Source of the DNA: Pseudomonadota bacterium
GTDB taxonomy: Bacteria > Pseudomonadota > Gammaproteobacteria > Burkholderiales > Burkholderiaceae_C
NCBI GenBank assembly: GCA_018241185.1
Contig: JAFEEH010000254.1
Location: 1 to 55,195 of the forward strand
DNA length: 55,195 bases
Direction: 5' to 3'
How positions within the stretch are numbered: the first letter of the stretch is position 1; each line of letters begins with the position of its first letter. Of this stretch, positions 26,306 to 34,205 are shown piece by piece. The notes beneath the pieces were generated by a model. It ran no database searches. It had not been told where the DNA came from and was given only the letters and a program-made list of their open reading frames with translations. A program made the position numbers and the translations under genes.

Positions 26306-26880
26306 GGGAGTGCGTGTCCTTTTTGTTGTGTCTCGTCACTGGCCCGCAAGGGGCCCACGATGCACGGACGACGCAGCGAAACGACGGGAATTGCCGTTGC
26401 ACTCCGGAAGCTGGGACTGGCGAGGGGCGCGAGCGCCGCCACCGGTCCGGGGCAATCAGCCCTGCAGCCGCGGTGGTGGTGGCGCGAGGATGGGCGCGAG
26501 GCCGATGGGCTGCCGCGCTACTATCTTTTTGATAGCTGGCTGCGCAACAACGACGGGCGTTGCGGGCGATTCAATACCTGTATTCGCTGGGGTCAGCCAG
26601 CGCAGGCACATTTGAATCAGCCACATCAACACAAGGGCACTCGCTTCGATCCGCCGGCCAGCGCCTCGCGAAGGAGCGGGTGCGCTGGCTGGCTTGGGTA
26701 TTCCGTGGTCCCAATGACTTGGGGTTTCGTTTGCGTCGGCTTGACTGCCTTGCCTGGCTTGCCACTTTGCGCTGGAGCGCGGGGTCTGCAAGCCGTGCAA
26801 CGAAGTGGCATCGACCTCGCAGCGCCTTCGTGGGGTGCTCTAAACTTCTCGTCTAATCAAGCACTTACACGACCGCGCTG
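26306..26880. other. 575-bp divergent region between rne and rluC, probable long rne leader
   Basis: No convincing gene is seen. R1 copy C lies at 26517-26578. The rest is of mixed composition, with an AT-richer patch next to the rluC start (26842-26895) where promoters for both genes could be. E. coli rne has a long structured 5' leader through which RNase E cleaves its own message; the length here would allow the same, but the sequence gives no direct proof. Confidence 0.5.
26517..26578 (+). repeat. R1 dispersed repeat, copy C (degenerate)
   Basis: The head reads CTATCTTTTTGATAGCTGGC. The second hairpin is altered (GCGCAACAACGACGGGCGTTGC), still able to pair through GCAAC and GTTGC type arms, and the tail is reduced to GGGCGATTCAATA. 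Unlike most copies here it lies upstream of both neighbouring genes. Confidence 0.65.
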
Positions 26881-27957
26881 GTGAAAAACATTATAGGTGC
26901 GAAGCCGCGGGCCGCGACCGGGAAAGCCCTTCCCGGCCCATCGGCCCCGCCCGCCGAGGCGCGCATGCTCACCGTGGATGCGGAGTCCGCCGGTCAGCGG
27001 CTCGACAACTTCCTCTTCCGACACCTCAAGGGCGTACCCAAGACGCACGTCTACCGGATCATCCGTTCGGGCGAAGTGCGCATCAACAAAGGCCGGGTGC
27101 AGGCCGATTCGCGGGTCGAGGCGGGCGACACCGTGCGCCTGCCGCCTGTTCGCGTCAGCGCTGCGCCGGCGGCCGCGGTGCTGGCACCGGCGCGCAGCTT
27201 CGACCTGCTGCTGGAAGACGAGGCCCTGATCGCGATCGACAAACCCGCCGGCACCGCGGTCCATGGCGGCAGCGGCGTGAGCTTCGGCGTCATCGAGCAA
27301 CTGCGCGCCGCCCGGCCTGCCGCGCGCTTCCTCGAACTGGTGCACCGGCTCGACCGCGAAACCTCGGGCGTGCTGCTGGTCGCCAAGAAACGCAGCGCGC
27401 TCACCGCGCTGCAGGCCCAGTTCAAGAGCCGCGAAACCGGGAAGACCTACCTGGCGCTGGTCGAGGGCGACTGGCCCGCGCGCCTGAAGGTGCTCGATGC
27501 GCCGCTGGCGCGCTATCTCCTGCCCGGCAAGGACGGCCAGTCCGGCGAGGGCGAGCGGCGTGTCAAGGTGGTCGACAAGGACCACCCCGACGCGATGCGC
27601 GCCGTCACACTGGTGCGTGTGCTGGCACGACTCACGCTCCCCGGCGACGCCTCGCCGATGTCGCTGCTGGCCGTCACGATCAAGACCGGCCGCACCCACC
27701 AGATCCGCGTCCACCTCGCCTCGGCCGGACACCCGATCGCCGGCGACGACAAGTACGGCGACTTCGAACGCCGCCGTGCGCTGGCGCGGCTGGGGCTCAA
27801 GCGCATGTTCCTGCATGCCTGGCGGCTGCGCTTCACCCATCCGGCCACGGGCGAAGCCATCGCGCTGCGGGCGCCGCTGCCGCCCGAACTGGCCGAACTG
27901 CTGCCCGCGGCCGCGCGCGCTACCCTCGACACCCATGACGACAACGACAAGCCCTGA
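26881..27957 (+). CDS. rluC: 23S rRNA pseudouridine synthase RluC
   Basis: The enzyme makes pseudouridines in 23S rRNA (955, 2504 and 2580 in E. coli). An S4 RNA-binding domain lies at the N terminus (AGQRLDNFLFRHLKGVPKTH, then RSGEVRINKGRV). The catalytic motif HRLDRETSGVLLVAKK with its active Asp is near residue 155, followed by TGRTHQIRVHLASAGHPIAG. The GTG at 26881 gives 358 aa; an ATG at 26965 would trim 28 residues but would begin almost inside the S4 domain. The product is somewhat longer than E. coli RluC (319 aa). It overlaps the next gene by 23 nt. Confidence 0.94.
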   Translation: MKNIIGAKPRAATGKALPGPSAPPAEARMLTVDAESAGQRLDNFLFRHLKGVPKTHVYRIIRSGEVRINKGRVQADSRVEAGDTVRLPPVRVSAAPAAAVLAPARSFDLLLEDEALIAIDKPAGTAVHGGSGVSFGVIEQLRAARPAARFLELVHRLDRETSGVLLVAKKRSALTALQAQFKSRETGKTYLALVEGDWPARLKVLDAPLARYLLPGKDGQSGEGERRVKVVDKDHPDAMRAVTLVRVLARLTLPGDASPMSLLAVTIKTGRTHQIRVHLASAGHPIAGDDKYGDFERRRALARLGLKRMFLHAWRLRFTHPATGEAIALRAPLPPELAELLPAAARATLDTHDDNDKP

Positions 27958-28618
27958 CGGTGCCGTGCGCCGCTTCGATCTCATCGCCTTCGACTGGGAC
28001 GGCACGCTGTACGACTCCACCGCCGTGATCGTGCGCTGCATCCAGGCCGCGGTCGTCGACGTCGGCGGGCGCCTGCCCAGCGAGCGCGACGCGGCCTGGG
28101 TGATCGGCCTGGGCCTGGCCGAGGCGCTGGCCAAGGCCGCACCCGACGTGCCGCCCGAGAAGTACCCGGAACTCGGCGCCCGCTACCGCCACCACTACCT
28201 GCGCCACCAGGACGACCTGGTGCTCTTCGACGGTGTGCTGCCGATGATCGATGCGCTGCGCGCCCGCGGCCACAAGCTGGCGGTCGCGACGGGCAAGTCG
28301 CGCCGCGGCCTCGACCTGGCGCTGGAAACTGTCGCCCTGCGCGAGCGCTTCGACAGCTCGCGCACCGCCGACGAGACCTTCGGCAAGCCGCACCCGCGCA
28401 TGCTGCTCGAACTGATGGAAGAGCTCGACGTGCTCCCCGGGCGCACCCTGATGATCGGCGACACCATCCACGACCTCCAGCTGGCCACCAATGCCGGTTG
28501 CGCCAGCGTCGGCGTGAGCTACGGCGCCCACGAGCCCGCCAGCTTTGCCGACCACGGCCCGCTGCATGTGGCCCATTCCGTGCAAGACCTGCACGACTGG
28601 CTGATCCGGAACGCCTGA
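27935..28618 (+). CDS. HAD-IA family phosphatase, phosphoglycolate phosphatase-like
   Basis: All four HAD motifs are present: FDWDGTLYDS (motif I, nucleophile Asp) near residue 18, VATGKS (motif II), GKPHP with the Lys (motif III), and MIGDTIHDLQLA (motif IV). The cap is the small helical type. At 227 aa it matches the Gph/PGP-like phosphatases, and the gene commonly follows rluC in this order. The substrate is not certain; 2-phosphoglycolate is the default annotation. The ATG at 27935 lies inside the end of rluC, so translation is probably coupled. Confidence 0.88.
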   Translation: MTTTTSPDGAVRRFDLIAFDWDGTLYDSTAVIVRCIQAAVVDVGGRLPSERDAAWVIGLGLAEALAKAAPDVPPEKYPELGARYRHHYLRHQDDLVLFDGVLPMIDALRARGHKLAVATGKSRRGLDLALETVALRERFDSSRTADETFGKPHPRMLLELMEELDVLPGRTLMIGDTIHDLQLATNAGCASVGVSYGAHEPASFADHGPLHVAHSVQDLHDWLIRNA

Positions 28619-28631
28619 CTTTCCCTGCGCC

Positions 28632-29000
28632 ATGAGTACCGAAGCGATTCCCCTGTGCAATTCCCGTGATCTCGTCGAAGGCGGCGAGGCGGTGTCCTTC
28701 GATGTCACCTACGGGGGCGAGAGCTGCCGTGCCTTCGCCATCCGTTTCGAGGGACAGCCGCATGCCTACCTCAACCGCTGCACCCACGTGGCGATGGAGA
28801 TGGACTACCAGCCCGACCGCTTCTTCGACGACACCGGCCAGTGGCTGCTGTGCGCCACCCACGGCGCGTCGTACCGGCCCGACACCGGCGAATGCGGCGG
28901 CGGTCCGTGCCGCGGTGGACTCGTCAAGATCGACCTCAGCGAGCGCGACGGTGTGGTGCACTGGCATACTGCCTGGAACCTGCAGCCCCTGCAGTTCTGA
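28632..29000 (+). CDS. Small Rieske [2Fe-2S] protein
   Basis: This 122-aa protein consists of one Rieske fold. The two iron-sulfur motifs are CTHVAME (Cys-x-His) near residue 46 and CATHGASY (Cys-x-x-His) near 73, with a PDTGECGGGPC loop after them. There is no signal or membrane segment. It resembles ferredoxin-like Rieske proteins rather than dioxygenase large subunits. Its electron partner is unknown. It is located 13 nt after the HAD phosphatase and shortly before an S49 peptidase, an order I believe recurs in Burkholderiales. Confidence 0.9.
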   Translation: MSTEAIPLCNSRDLVEGGEAVSFDVTYGGESCRAFAIRFEGQPHAYLNRCTHVAMEMDYQPDRFFDDTGQWLLCATHGASYRPDTGECGGGPCRGGLVKIDLSERDGVVHWHTAWNLQPLQF

Positions 29001-29035
29001 CCCGGGCCCGCCCCGTTGCCGCGCCCCATTTCCCC

Positions 29036-30064
29036 ATGAGCACCTCCGACCGGAAGGAACCTTCGGGTTTCGAACCCTTTGAGCCGCAAGCGCCGAACCT
29101 GGCGAGCCCCTCCGTGAACAAAGACCCCACTTCATCGCCCGGCTGGGAGCGCGCGACGCTCGAGAAGCTGGCCTTCGCCTCCCTCAAGGAACAACGCGCC
29201 ACGCGCCGCTGGAAGACCTTCGTGCGCCTGGCCTGGCTGGCCTTCTTCGTCGTGCTGGCCTGGCTGGCCTTCATGCGCGCCCAGCCGTCCACCGCCAAGA
29301 CCACGGCCCACACGGCGGTGGTCGAGATCAAGGGCGAGATCGCCAGCGGTGCCGACGCCAGCGCCGAATTCGTCGTTGCCGCCATGAAGAGCGCCTTCGA
29401 GGACGAGGGCGCCAAGGGCGTGGTGTTGCTGATCAACTCGCCCGGCGGCAGCCCGGTGCAGGCCGGCATCATCAACGACGAGATCAAGCGGATGAAGGCC
29501 AAGTACAAGAAGCCGATCTATGCCGTGGTCGAGGAAAGTTGCGCCTCGGCGGCGTACTACATCGCCGCCGCCACCGACAAGATCTACGTCGACAAGGCCA
29601 GCCTCGTGGGCAGCATCGGTGTGCTGATGGACGGCTTCGGCTTCACCGGCACCATGGAAAAGCTGGGCGTCGAGCGGCGCCTGCTCACCTCGGGCGAAAA
29701 CAAGGGCTTCCTCGATCCCTTCAGCCCGATGAACGACGCGCAGAAGCAGCACGCGCAGCAGATGCTCGACCAGATCCACGCCCAGTTCATCGACGTGGTG
29801 AAGAAGGGCCGTGGCGATCGCCTGAAGGCCGACACGCCGGGCCTGTTCAGCGGCCTGTTCTGGACCGGCCAGCAGGCCGTCGACCTGGGCCTGGCCGACC
29901 AGGTGGGCAACGTCGACTACGTGGCGCGCGAGGTCATCAAGGCCGAGGACACCATCGACTACACCCGCCGCGACAACGTCGCCGAACGCCTGGCCAAGAA
30001 GTTCGGCGCCGCCTTTGCGGACACCACGGTGCGCAGCATGCGCAGCACGCCGACGGTGCGCTGA
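29036..30064 (+). CDS. S49 family signal peptide peptidase, SppA-like
   Basis: This membrane-anchored serine peptidase probably degrades cleaved signal peptides or membrane protein fragments. A cytoplasmic N terminus is followed by one membrane helix near residues 65-80 (LAWLAFFVVLAWLAF) and a single S49 domain, the short form, whereas E. coli SppA has two domains. The nucleophile Ser lies in CASAAYYIAA and the catalytic Lys in DKASLVGSIGV. LLINSPGGSPVQ is the oxyanion-forming motif. Note AA after the Ser where many SppA proteins have GG. It is 342 aa and is followed by a clear terminator. Confidence 0.9.
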   Translation: MSTSDRKEPSGFEPFEPQAPNLASPSVNKDPTSSPGWERATLEKLAFASLKEQRATRRWKTFVRLAWLAFFVVLAWLAFMRAQPSTAKTTAHTAVVEIKGEIASGADASAEFVVAAMKSAFEDEGAKGVVLLINSPGGSPVQAGIINDEIKRMKAKYKKPIYAVVEESCASAAYYIAAATDKIYVDKASLVGSIGVLMDGFGFTGTMEKLGVERRLLTSGENKGFLDPFSPMNDAQKQHAQQMLDQIHAQFIDVVKKGRGDRLKADTPGLFSGLFWTGQQAVDLGLADQVGNVDYVAREVIKAEDTIDYTRRDNVAERLAKKFGAAFADTTVRSMRSTPTVR

Positions 30065-30095
30065 GAGCAAGCGCGCGCGGCGCGGTCATCCCTGC

Positions 30096-30118
30096 AACGG
30101 CGCTTCGGCGCCGTTTTT
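30096..30118 (+). terminator. Intrinsic terminator after the S49 peptidase gene
   Basis: AACGGCGC, tetraloop TTCG, GCGCCGTT followed by TTT: a perfect 8-bp stem 31 nt after the stop codon. Confidence 0.9.
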
Positions 30119-30140
30119 CATGCGCGACGGCGATGCAGAA

Positions 30141-30204
30141 ATGCTCTCATTTCGATAGCTGTTCGCGCCCGCCTGGTGGGCGCCGCAGCACGATTTGGCT
30201 TGAA
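30141..30204 (+). repeat. R1 dispersed repeat, copy D
   Basis: The head is slightly decayed (ATGCTCTCATTTCGATAGCTG). The second hairpin is GCGCCCGCCTGGTGGGCGCC and the tail is CGATTTGGCTTGAAA. It lies between convergent genes, just beyond the MFS gene stop codon at 30213. Confidence 0.8.
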
Positions 30205-30212
30205 AGATCGGC

Positions 30213-31427
30213 TCAGTGGGGGCCGCCCGCCGGTGCCGGCGCGCCCGCACTGGCGGCGGCCCGCGGCGCCGCCACCGCCAGGGCCACGGCGAACACCACC
30301 ACCACCGACAGCGCCGCCGTGAGCGAACTCACCCGCGCCAGGAAACCGATCATGGGCGGCCCCGCCATGAAGCCCAGGTAGGCCGCGGCCGAGACGGCTG
30401 CGATGCCGCGCGCCGCATCCACGCCCGGCACCCGCGCCGCCGCGGCGAACAGGATCGGCACCACGTTCGCGAAGCCGACGCCCACGCCCGCGAACCCGGC
30501 CAGGGCCAGCCAGGGCGAATCGGTCAGCAGCACCCCCGCCATCGACAGTGCCGCCAGCGACGCGCTGGCGCGCAGCAGCGTGGCGGAGGCGAAGCGCGCC
30601 CGCAGCGCGTCGCCGCCGAAGCGCGCCGCCGCCATCGCCGCCGAGAAGCTCGCGTAGGCGAGGGCGGCCTGCTGCTGCGGGCTGCCGAGCTCCTGCTGCA
30701 GGTAGAGCACGCTCCAGTCGTACATCGCGCCCTCGGCCACCAGGCCCAGCGCGGCGAGGATGCCCAGCACCACCAGCGCGCCGCGCGGCAGGCGAAAACC
30801 GCCTTCCGCCGGCGTCGTGCTAGCGGTGAAGCGGCGCGGCAGCATCCAGCGCGTGCCGCCGGCGACCGCCACGGCCATGACGCCCGCGACCAGCGCCAGG
30901 TGCCAGTTCGGTGCCAAGCCGGCCGCGAGCGCCGCGCTGCCGCTCACCGCGCCGGCCATGCCCCCGAGACTGAACATGCCGTGCATGCCGCTCATCAGCG
31001 GCCGGCCGCCGTGCAGCTCGAGCTGCGAAGCCTCGGTGTTGATGGCGACGTCGAACACGCTGGTCACCAGGCCGAAGGCCGCCAGCAGGACCAGCAGAAA
31101 GGCGTACGACGGCATGTGCGTCAGCAACGCCACCAGCAGGGCGTAGACAGTGCCGGTGACGAGCGCCATGCGCGCCGCGCCGTGGCGGCCGATCCAGCTG
31201 CCCGCGCGGCTGATGCCGAAGAGCGCCCCGAAGCCCGCGGCCAGCAGCGCCAGGCCCAGTCCGGCCTCGTCGACGCCGTAGTGCGCCTTCACGGTGGGGA
31301 TGTGCACGCCCCAGGTGGCGAAGATGAAGCCGGAGCAGAAGAACTGGGTGCGGGTGGCCCAGCGGGTGGGGGCACTGCGGGCGAGGGTGGTGTCGGCGTC
31401 GGTCAAGGCGGGTGTATGGAGAAGCAC
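30213..31427 (-). CDS. MFS transporter (YbjJ-like)
   Basis: This is an inner-membrane major facilitator with about 12 helices in 404 aa. Visible features are the early FFCSGFIFATWGVHIPTVK, the helix 2-3 loop GSWIGRHGAARMAL (a variant of the MFS motif A), and two halves joined by a cytoplasmic loop near residue 200. The overall pattern resembles the YbjJ-type branch often annotated as a fucose-like or general efflux transporter. Its substrate cannot be read from sequence. It starts with GTG at 31427, and R1 copies flank it on both sides. Confidence 0.82.
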   Translation of the reverse strand: MLLHTPALTDADTTLARSAPTRWATRTQFFCSGFIFATWGVHIPTVKAHYGVDEAGLGLALLAAGFGALFGISRAGSWIGRHGAARMALVTGTVYALLVALLTHMPSYAFLLVLLAAFGLVTSVFDVAINTEASQLELHGGRPLMSGMHGMFSLGGMAGAVSGSAALAAGLAPNWHLALVAGVMAVAVAGGTRWMLPRRFTASTTPAEGGFRLPRGALVVLGILAALGLVAEGAMYDWSVLYLQQELGSPQQQAALAYASFSAAMAAARFGGDALRARFASATLLRASASLAALSMAGVLLTDSPWLALAGFAGVGVGFANVVPILFAAAARVPGVDAARGIAAVSAAAYLGFMAGPPMIGFLARVSSLTAALSVVVVFAVALAVAAPRAAASAGAPAPAGGPH

Positions 31428-31453
31428 GGCCGCCAGTCTGCCCGGCGCGTCAG

Positions 31454-31519
31454 ATTGCTATGAAATTAGTAGCTGCTTGCGCAGGCGGGACGGGCGCTGC
31501 AGGCCGATTTGGCCTGAAA
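31454..31519 (+). repeat. R1 dispersed repeat, copy E
   Basis: The head ATTGCTATGAAATTAGTAGC is followed by GCTTGCGCAGGCGGGACGGG and the canonical tail CTGCAGGCCGATTTGGCCTG. It lies between the start of the MFS gene and the end of the methyltransferase gene, in a 212-bp gap that otherwise shows no gene. Confidence 0.85.
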
Positions 31520-31639
31520 GTCGGCCGTCTGGACGCAGCGGTTGCGCAAGTCACGCAGCGACGCGGAAGCGCGCATTGTCGACGTCCCTTTTGCGCCTTT
31601 CGCGAAACCTTTTCGTCCTCTGCGTCCGGATGTCCGGAT

Positions 31640-32401
31640 TCAGCGCCCGATGGCGAACACCGCGGGCAGGCGCTCCTCGGCCAGGGCGGGTGCGGCGCGC
31701 CAGGACTTCACGCTCTGGCTGCGCACCTGCATGCCCGGCAGGGTCAGCCCGCTGGCCACCGCCAGGCGCGTGTGGTGCTGCAACGTCTGGACCAGCGCCT
31801 GCAGCAGCGCGGCGTTGCGATAGGGCGTTTCGATGAAGAGCTGCGTCTGGCCGGTGCGCAGCGCCAGCGTTTCCAGCTCGCGGATGCGTGTGCGGCGCGC
31901 CTCGGCGTCCTGCGGCAGGTAGCCGACGAAGGCGAAGTTCTGGCCGTTGAGCCCGCTGGCCGCCAGGGTGAGCAGCAGCGACACCGGCCCGACCAGCGGC
32001 ACCACCGCGGCGCCGGCCTCGTGGGCGGCGCGCACCACCGACGAACCCGGGTCGGCCACCGCCGGCATGCCCGCCTCGCTGAGCAGGCCCATGTCGTGGC
32101 CATCGCGCAGCGGCGCGAGCAGGGCGGCGATGGCCGCCGGCGCAGGGGCGCCGTCATGGTCGCCCTTCTTGTGCACCTCGCGCGGCAGCTCCTGGAGGGA
32201 CTGCGCCTGCAGCGGCGCGGCCAGCGGCACGACGGCGTCGATGCGCTTGAGGTAGGCGCGGGCCGACTTGGCGTTCTCGCAGACCCAATGCGTGAGCCGC
32301 GCGGCCACCTGCAGCGTGCCCAGGGGCAGGGCGTCCTGCAGGGGCGCCTGCACCTCGCAGCCGAAGTCGAGCGGGGCGGGGACGAGGTAGAGCGTTGGCA
32401 T
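31640..32401 (-). CDS. SAM-dependent methyltransferase of the tetrapyrrole-methylase/RsmI fold
   Basis: This 253-aa cytoplasmic protein has the tetrapyrrole methylase fold used by RsmI, the 16S rRNA C1402 ribose methylase. It starts MPTLYLVPAPLDFG and carries GLLSEAGMPAVADPGSSVVR and VVPLVGPVSLLLTLAASGLN, the nucleotide-site motifs of that family, then FAFVGYLPQDAEARR. It is shorter and more divergent than RsmI, and Burkholderiales usually carry it in addition to RsmI, so the target is unknown. The gene is leftward, 75 nt beyond the Maf gene, with R1 copy F in between. Confidence 0.8.
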   Translation of the reverse strand: MPTLYLVPAPLDFGCEVQAPLQDALPLGTLQVAARLTHWVCENAKSARAYLKRIDAVVPLAAPLQAQSLQELPREVHKKGDHDGAPAPAAIAALLAPLRDGHDMGLLSEAGMPAVADPGSSVVRAAHEAGAAVVPLVGPVSLLLTLAASGLNGQNFAFVGYLPQDAEARRTRIRELETLALRTGQTQLFIETPYRNAALLQALVQTLQHHTRLAVASGLTLPGMQVRSQSVKSWRAAPALAEERLPAVFAIGR

Positions 32402-32409
32402 GAGGTCCG

Positions 32410-32470
32410 TTGCTATCAATTCAGGAGCTTCCGGCGCCCGCTGCACGGGCGCCGGCGGCCGATTTCGTTC
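32410..32470 (+). repeat. R1 dispersed repeat, copy F
   Basis: The head TTGCTATCAATTCAGGAGC is followed by the hairpin GGCGCCCG, loop CTGCA, CGGGCGCC, and by a GGCCGATTTCGTTC tail. It ends 6 nt before the stop codon of the leftward Maf gene (32477-32479) and lies upstream of the methyltransferase start. Confidence 0.82.
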
Positions 32471-32476
32471 ACAAGG

Positions 32477-33058
32477 TCAGAGCAGGTCCACGCCGGCGGC
32501 GCGCAGCATCCGGCAGGTGCGGATCAGCGGCAGGCCGACCAGCGCGGTGGGGTCGTCGCTGTCGATCGCCTCGAGCAGCGCGATGCCCAGCCCTTCGCTC
32601 TTGGCGCTGCCGGCGCAGTCGTAGGGCTGCTCGGCCAGCAGGTAGCGCTCGATCGCCGCGTCGCTGAGGTCGCGGAACACCACGCGCACGGGCGCGATGT
32701 CCTGCTGCACAAAGCCGGAAGCGTGGCAGACCACGGCCACGGCCGTCTGGAAAATCAGCGTCTGGCCGCGCATGCGGCGCAGTTGTTCGGTGGCGCGGGC
32801 GTGGTCGCCGGGCTTGCCCAACGGCTCGCCGTGCAGGTCGGCCACCTGGTCGGAGCCGATGACCACGGCATCCGGAAAGCGGGCCGCCACAGCCTGCGCC
32901 TTGGCCAGCGCCAGGCGCACGGCCAGGTCGGCCGGTGTTTCGCCGGGCTGCGGGGTTTCGTCGACTTCGGGCGCCTGAATGTCGAAGGGCAGGTGCAGGC
33001 GCGACATCAGGTCGCGGCGATAGCGGGAGGTCGAACCGAGGATGACGGGGCGTTGCAT
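32477..33058 (-). CDS. Maf family nucleoside triphosphate pyrophosphatase (YceF-like)
   Basis: This 193-aa protein hydrolyses non-canonical or modified nucleoside triphosphates; the YceF branch acts on 7-methyl-GTP. Signatures are the N-terminal ILGSTSRYRRDLMSRL, VDETPQPGE, IGSDQVADLHGEPLGKPG and the C-terminal CAGSAKSEGLG. Location beside yceD-rpmF-plsX, on the opposite strand, is the usual YceF neighbourhood and supports that branch over YhdE. The start ATG lies 140 nt from the yceD start across a divergent region that contains repeat R2. Confidence 0.9.
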   Translation of the reverse strand: MQRPVILGSTSRYRRDLMSRLHLPFDIQAPEVDETPQPGETPADLAVRLALAKAQAVAARFPDAVVIGSDQVADLHGEPLGKPGDHARATEQLRRMRGQTLIFQTAVAVVCHASGFVQQDIAPVRVVFRDLSDAAIERYLLAEQPYDCAGSAKSEGLGIALLEAIDSDDPTALVGLPLIRTCRMLRAAGVDLL

Positions 33059-33127
33059 GCGGGCGATTGTCGGGGCCCATCGCTGTCCGCCGGTCCCCGC
33101 GTAGACTGCGGCCCGATGACATTCCTG

Positions 33128-33198
33128 CCCCCACGCTCCCCACTTCGTGTGGTCGCTGCCCCCCGAGGGCGCGCTCTTCCTCTTGGGGCGGCCCGGCG
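33128..33198 (+). repeat. R2 dispersed repeat directly before the yceD start codon
   Basis: Blocks CCCCCACGCTC, CACTTCGTGTGGTCGCTG, CCCCCCGAGGG and CTTGGGGCGGCCCGGCG follow one another over 71 nt and match the copy inside ppc (1809-1880). The final base lies directly before the yceD ATG, so the repeat forms the 5' untranslated region of yceD. Confidence 0.85.
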
Positions 33199-33753
33199 AT
33201 GAAGAAGGAATACGACGCCGGCCGCCTCGACGTGCCGGCCTTTGCCCAGGCGGGCGCCACGCTGTCGGCGGCCGAGCCGCTGTCGGCCTATCGGCGCCTG
33301 CTGGCCGAGTCGGCCGTGGCAGACGCCGCGGCCGAGGTCCGCTGGACGGCCGCAGGTGAAATGCGCACCGCCACGGGCGGACCGGCCGTGCCGTGGATCC
33401 ACCTGGACGCGACGGTGACGCTGCCGCTGGTCTGCCAGCGCTGCCTGCAGCCGGTGGACACGCCGCTGCAGGCCGACCGCTGGTTCCGCTTCGTGGCCGA
33501 CGAGGACACCGCGGCGCTGGAGGACGAAGAGGCCGAGGAGGACGTGCTGGTCAGCAGCCACGACTTCGACCTGCGCGAGCTGGTCGAGGACGAGTTGCTG
33601 ATGGACATCCCCTTCGCCCCCGTGCACGAGGTCTGCCCGGCGCCGGTGCCCATGTCCGCCGCCGATCCGGATTTCGATGCGGCCGGCCAGGAGCGCCCGA
33701 ACCCCTTCGCCGCGTTGGAAGTCCTGAAGAAGAAGCCCGCCGACGGGGCCTGA
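33199..33753 (+). CDS. yceD: YceD family protein (DUF177), 23S rRNA accumulation factor
   Basis: This 184-aa cytoplasmic protein belongs to the DUF177/YceD family, linked to 23S rRNA accumulation. The conserved CQRCLQPVDTPL motif (Cys-x-x-Cys) is near residue 78 and is followed by an acidic stretch and DLRELVEDELLMDIPFAPVH, all family hallmarks. It is encoded upstream of rpmF, as in most proteobacteria. No ribosome binding site is evident because repeat R2 occupies the bases before the ATG; the next in-frame starts upstream would translate the repeat. Confidence 0.92.
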   Translation: MKKEYDAGRLDVPAFAQAGATLSAAEPLSAYRRLLAESAVADAAAEVRWTAAGEMRTATGGPAVPWIHLDATVTLPLVCQRCLQPVDTPLQADRWFRFVADEDTAALEDEEAEEDVLVSSHDFDLRELVEDELLMDIPFAPVHEVCPAPVPMSAADPDFDAAGQERPNPFAALEVLKKKPADGA

Positions 33754-33786
33754 GGCAGGGGCTGGCGCGGTTCGCTCCCGGCGGGC

Positions 33787-33792
33787 TATAAT
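33787..33792 (+). promoter_or_regulatory. Candidate -10 element upstream of rpmF
   Basis: A perfect TATAAT lies in GC-rich sequence 34 nt after the yceD stop and 170 nt before rpmF. No good -35 hexamer stands 16-18 bp upstream. It could give rpmF, and perhaps the fatty acid genes, their own transcript with a leader of about 160 nt. Confidence 0.4.
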
Positions 33793-33961
33793 CGTGGGCT
33801 ACGCGCGCGCTTGCCGATCTGGTCGATGACCTGGATCGCCGACCGAGGGGCGGGATCCGATGGGTCCGCGCACCCGGCGGCAGTGGCAGGCGATGCCGGC
33901 TTCGGAAGCCCGGGCGCCGGCCGCACTGCCCACTCACCTCACCGTCTATTCAGGAGCCATC

Positions 33962-34144
33962 ATGGCCGTTCAGCAAAACAAGAAGTCGCCTTCGAAGCGC
34001 GGCATGCACCGCTCGCACAACGCCCTGGGCGTGCCCGGCATCGCCGTCGAGCCCACCACCGGCGAAACGCACCTGCGCCACCACATCAGCCCCAACGGTT
34101 TCTACCGTGGCCGCAAGGTGCTGAAGACCAAGTCCGAAGCCTGA
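33962..34144 (+). CDS. rpmF: 50S ribosomal protein L32
   Basis: This is a 60-aa basic ribosomal protein, starting [20 protein letters not shown] and ending in a Lys-rich tail. The family's usual C-terminal zinc cysteines are absent; [17 protein letters not shown] is the typical cysteine-free proteobacterial form. The AGGAG ribosome binding site lies at 33952-33956. It is positioned between yceD and plsX, and a terminator or attenuator hairpin follows 17 nt after its stop. Confidence 0.97.
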   Translation: MAVQQNKKSPSKRGMHRSHNALGVPGIAVEPTTGETHLRHHISPNGFYRGRKVLKTKSEA

Positions 34145-34161
34145 GTTGCTCTTTCAAGGCC

Positions 34162-34204
34162 AAGGCCCGAAGCTACTGAATCCGTAGCGTCGGGCCTTTG
34201 TTTT
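34162..34204 (+). terminator. Terminator or attenuator between rpmF and plsX
   Basis: AAGGCCCGA (34162-34170) and TCGGGCCTT (34190-34198) form a 9-bp stem enclosing a second stem, GCTAC (34172-34176) and GTAGC (34184-34188). TGTTTT follows. The inner hairpin looks like the head of repeat R1. The plsX ATG begins at 34206, directly after the T-run. Confidence 0.8.
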
Positions 34205-34205
34205 G

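Noticed and set aside
26314-26880. Small genes in the rne-rluC gap
   Set aside because: Several short frames exist on both strands, but none has a ribosome binding site, conserved look or consistent codon use.
30216-31463. Open frame opposite the MFS gene
   Set aside because: Antisense to a coherent 12-helix transporter; the translation is rich in His, Arg and Gln with no hydrophobic or domain pattern.
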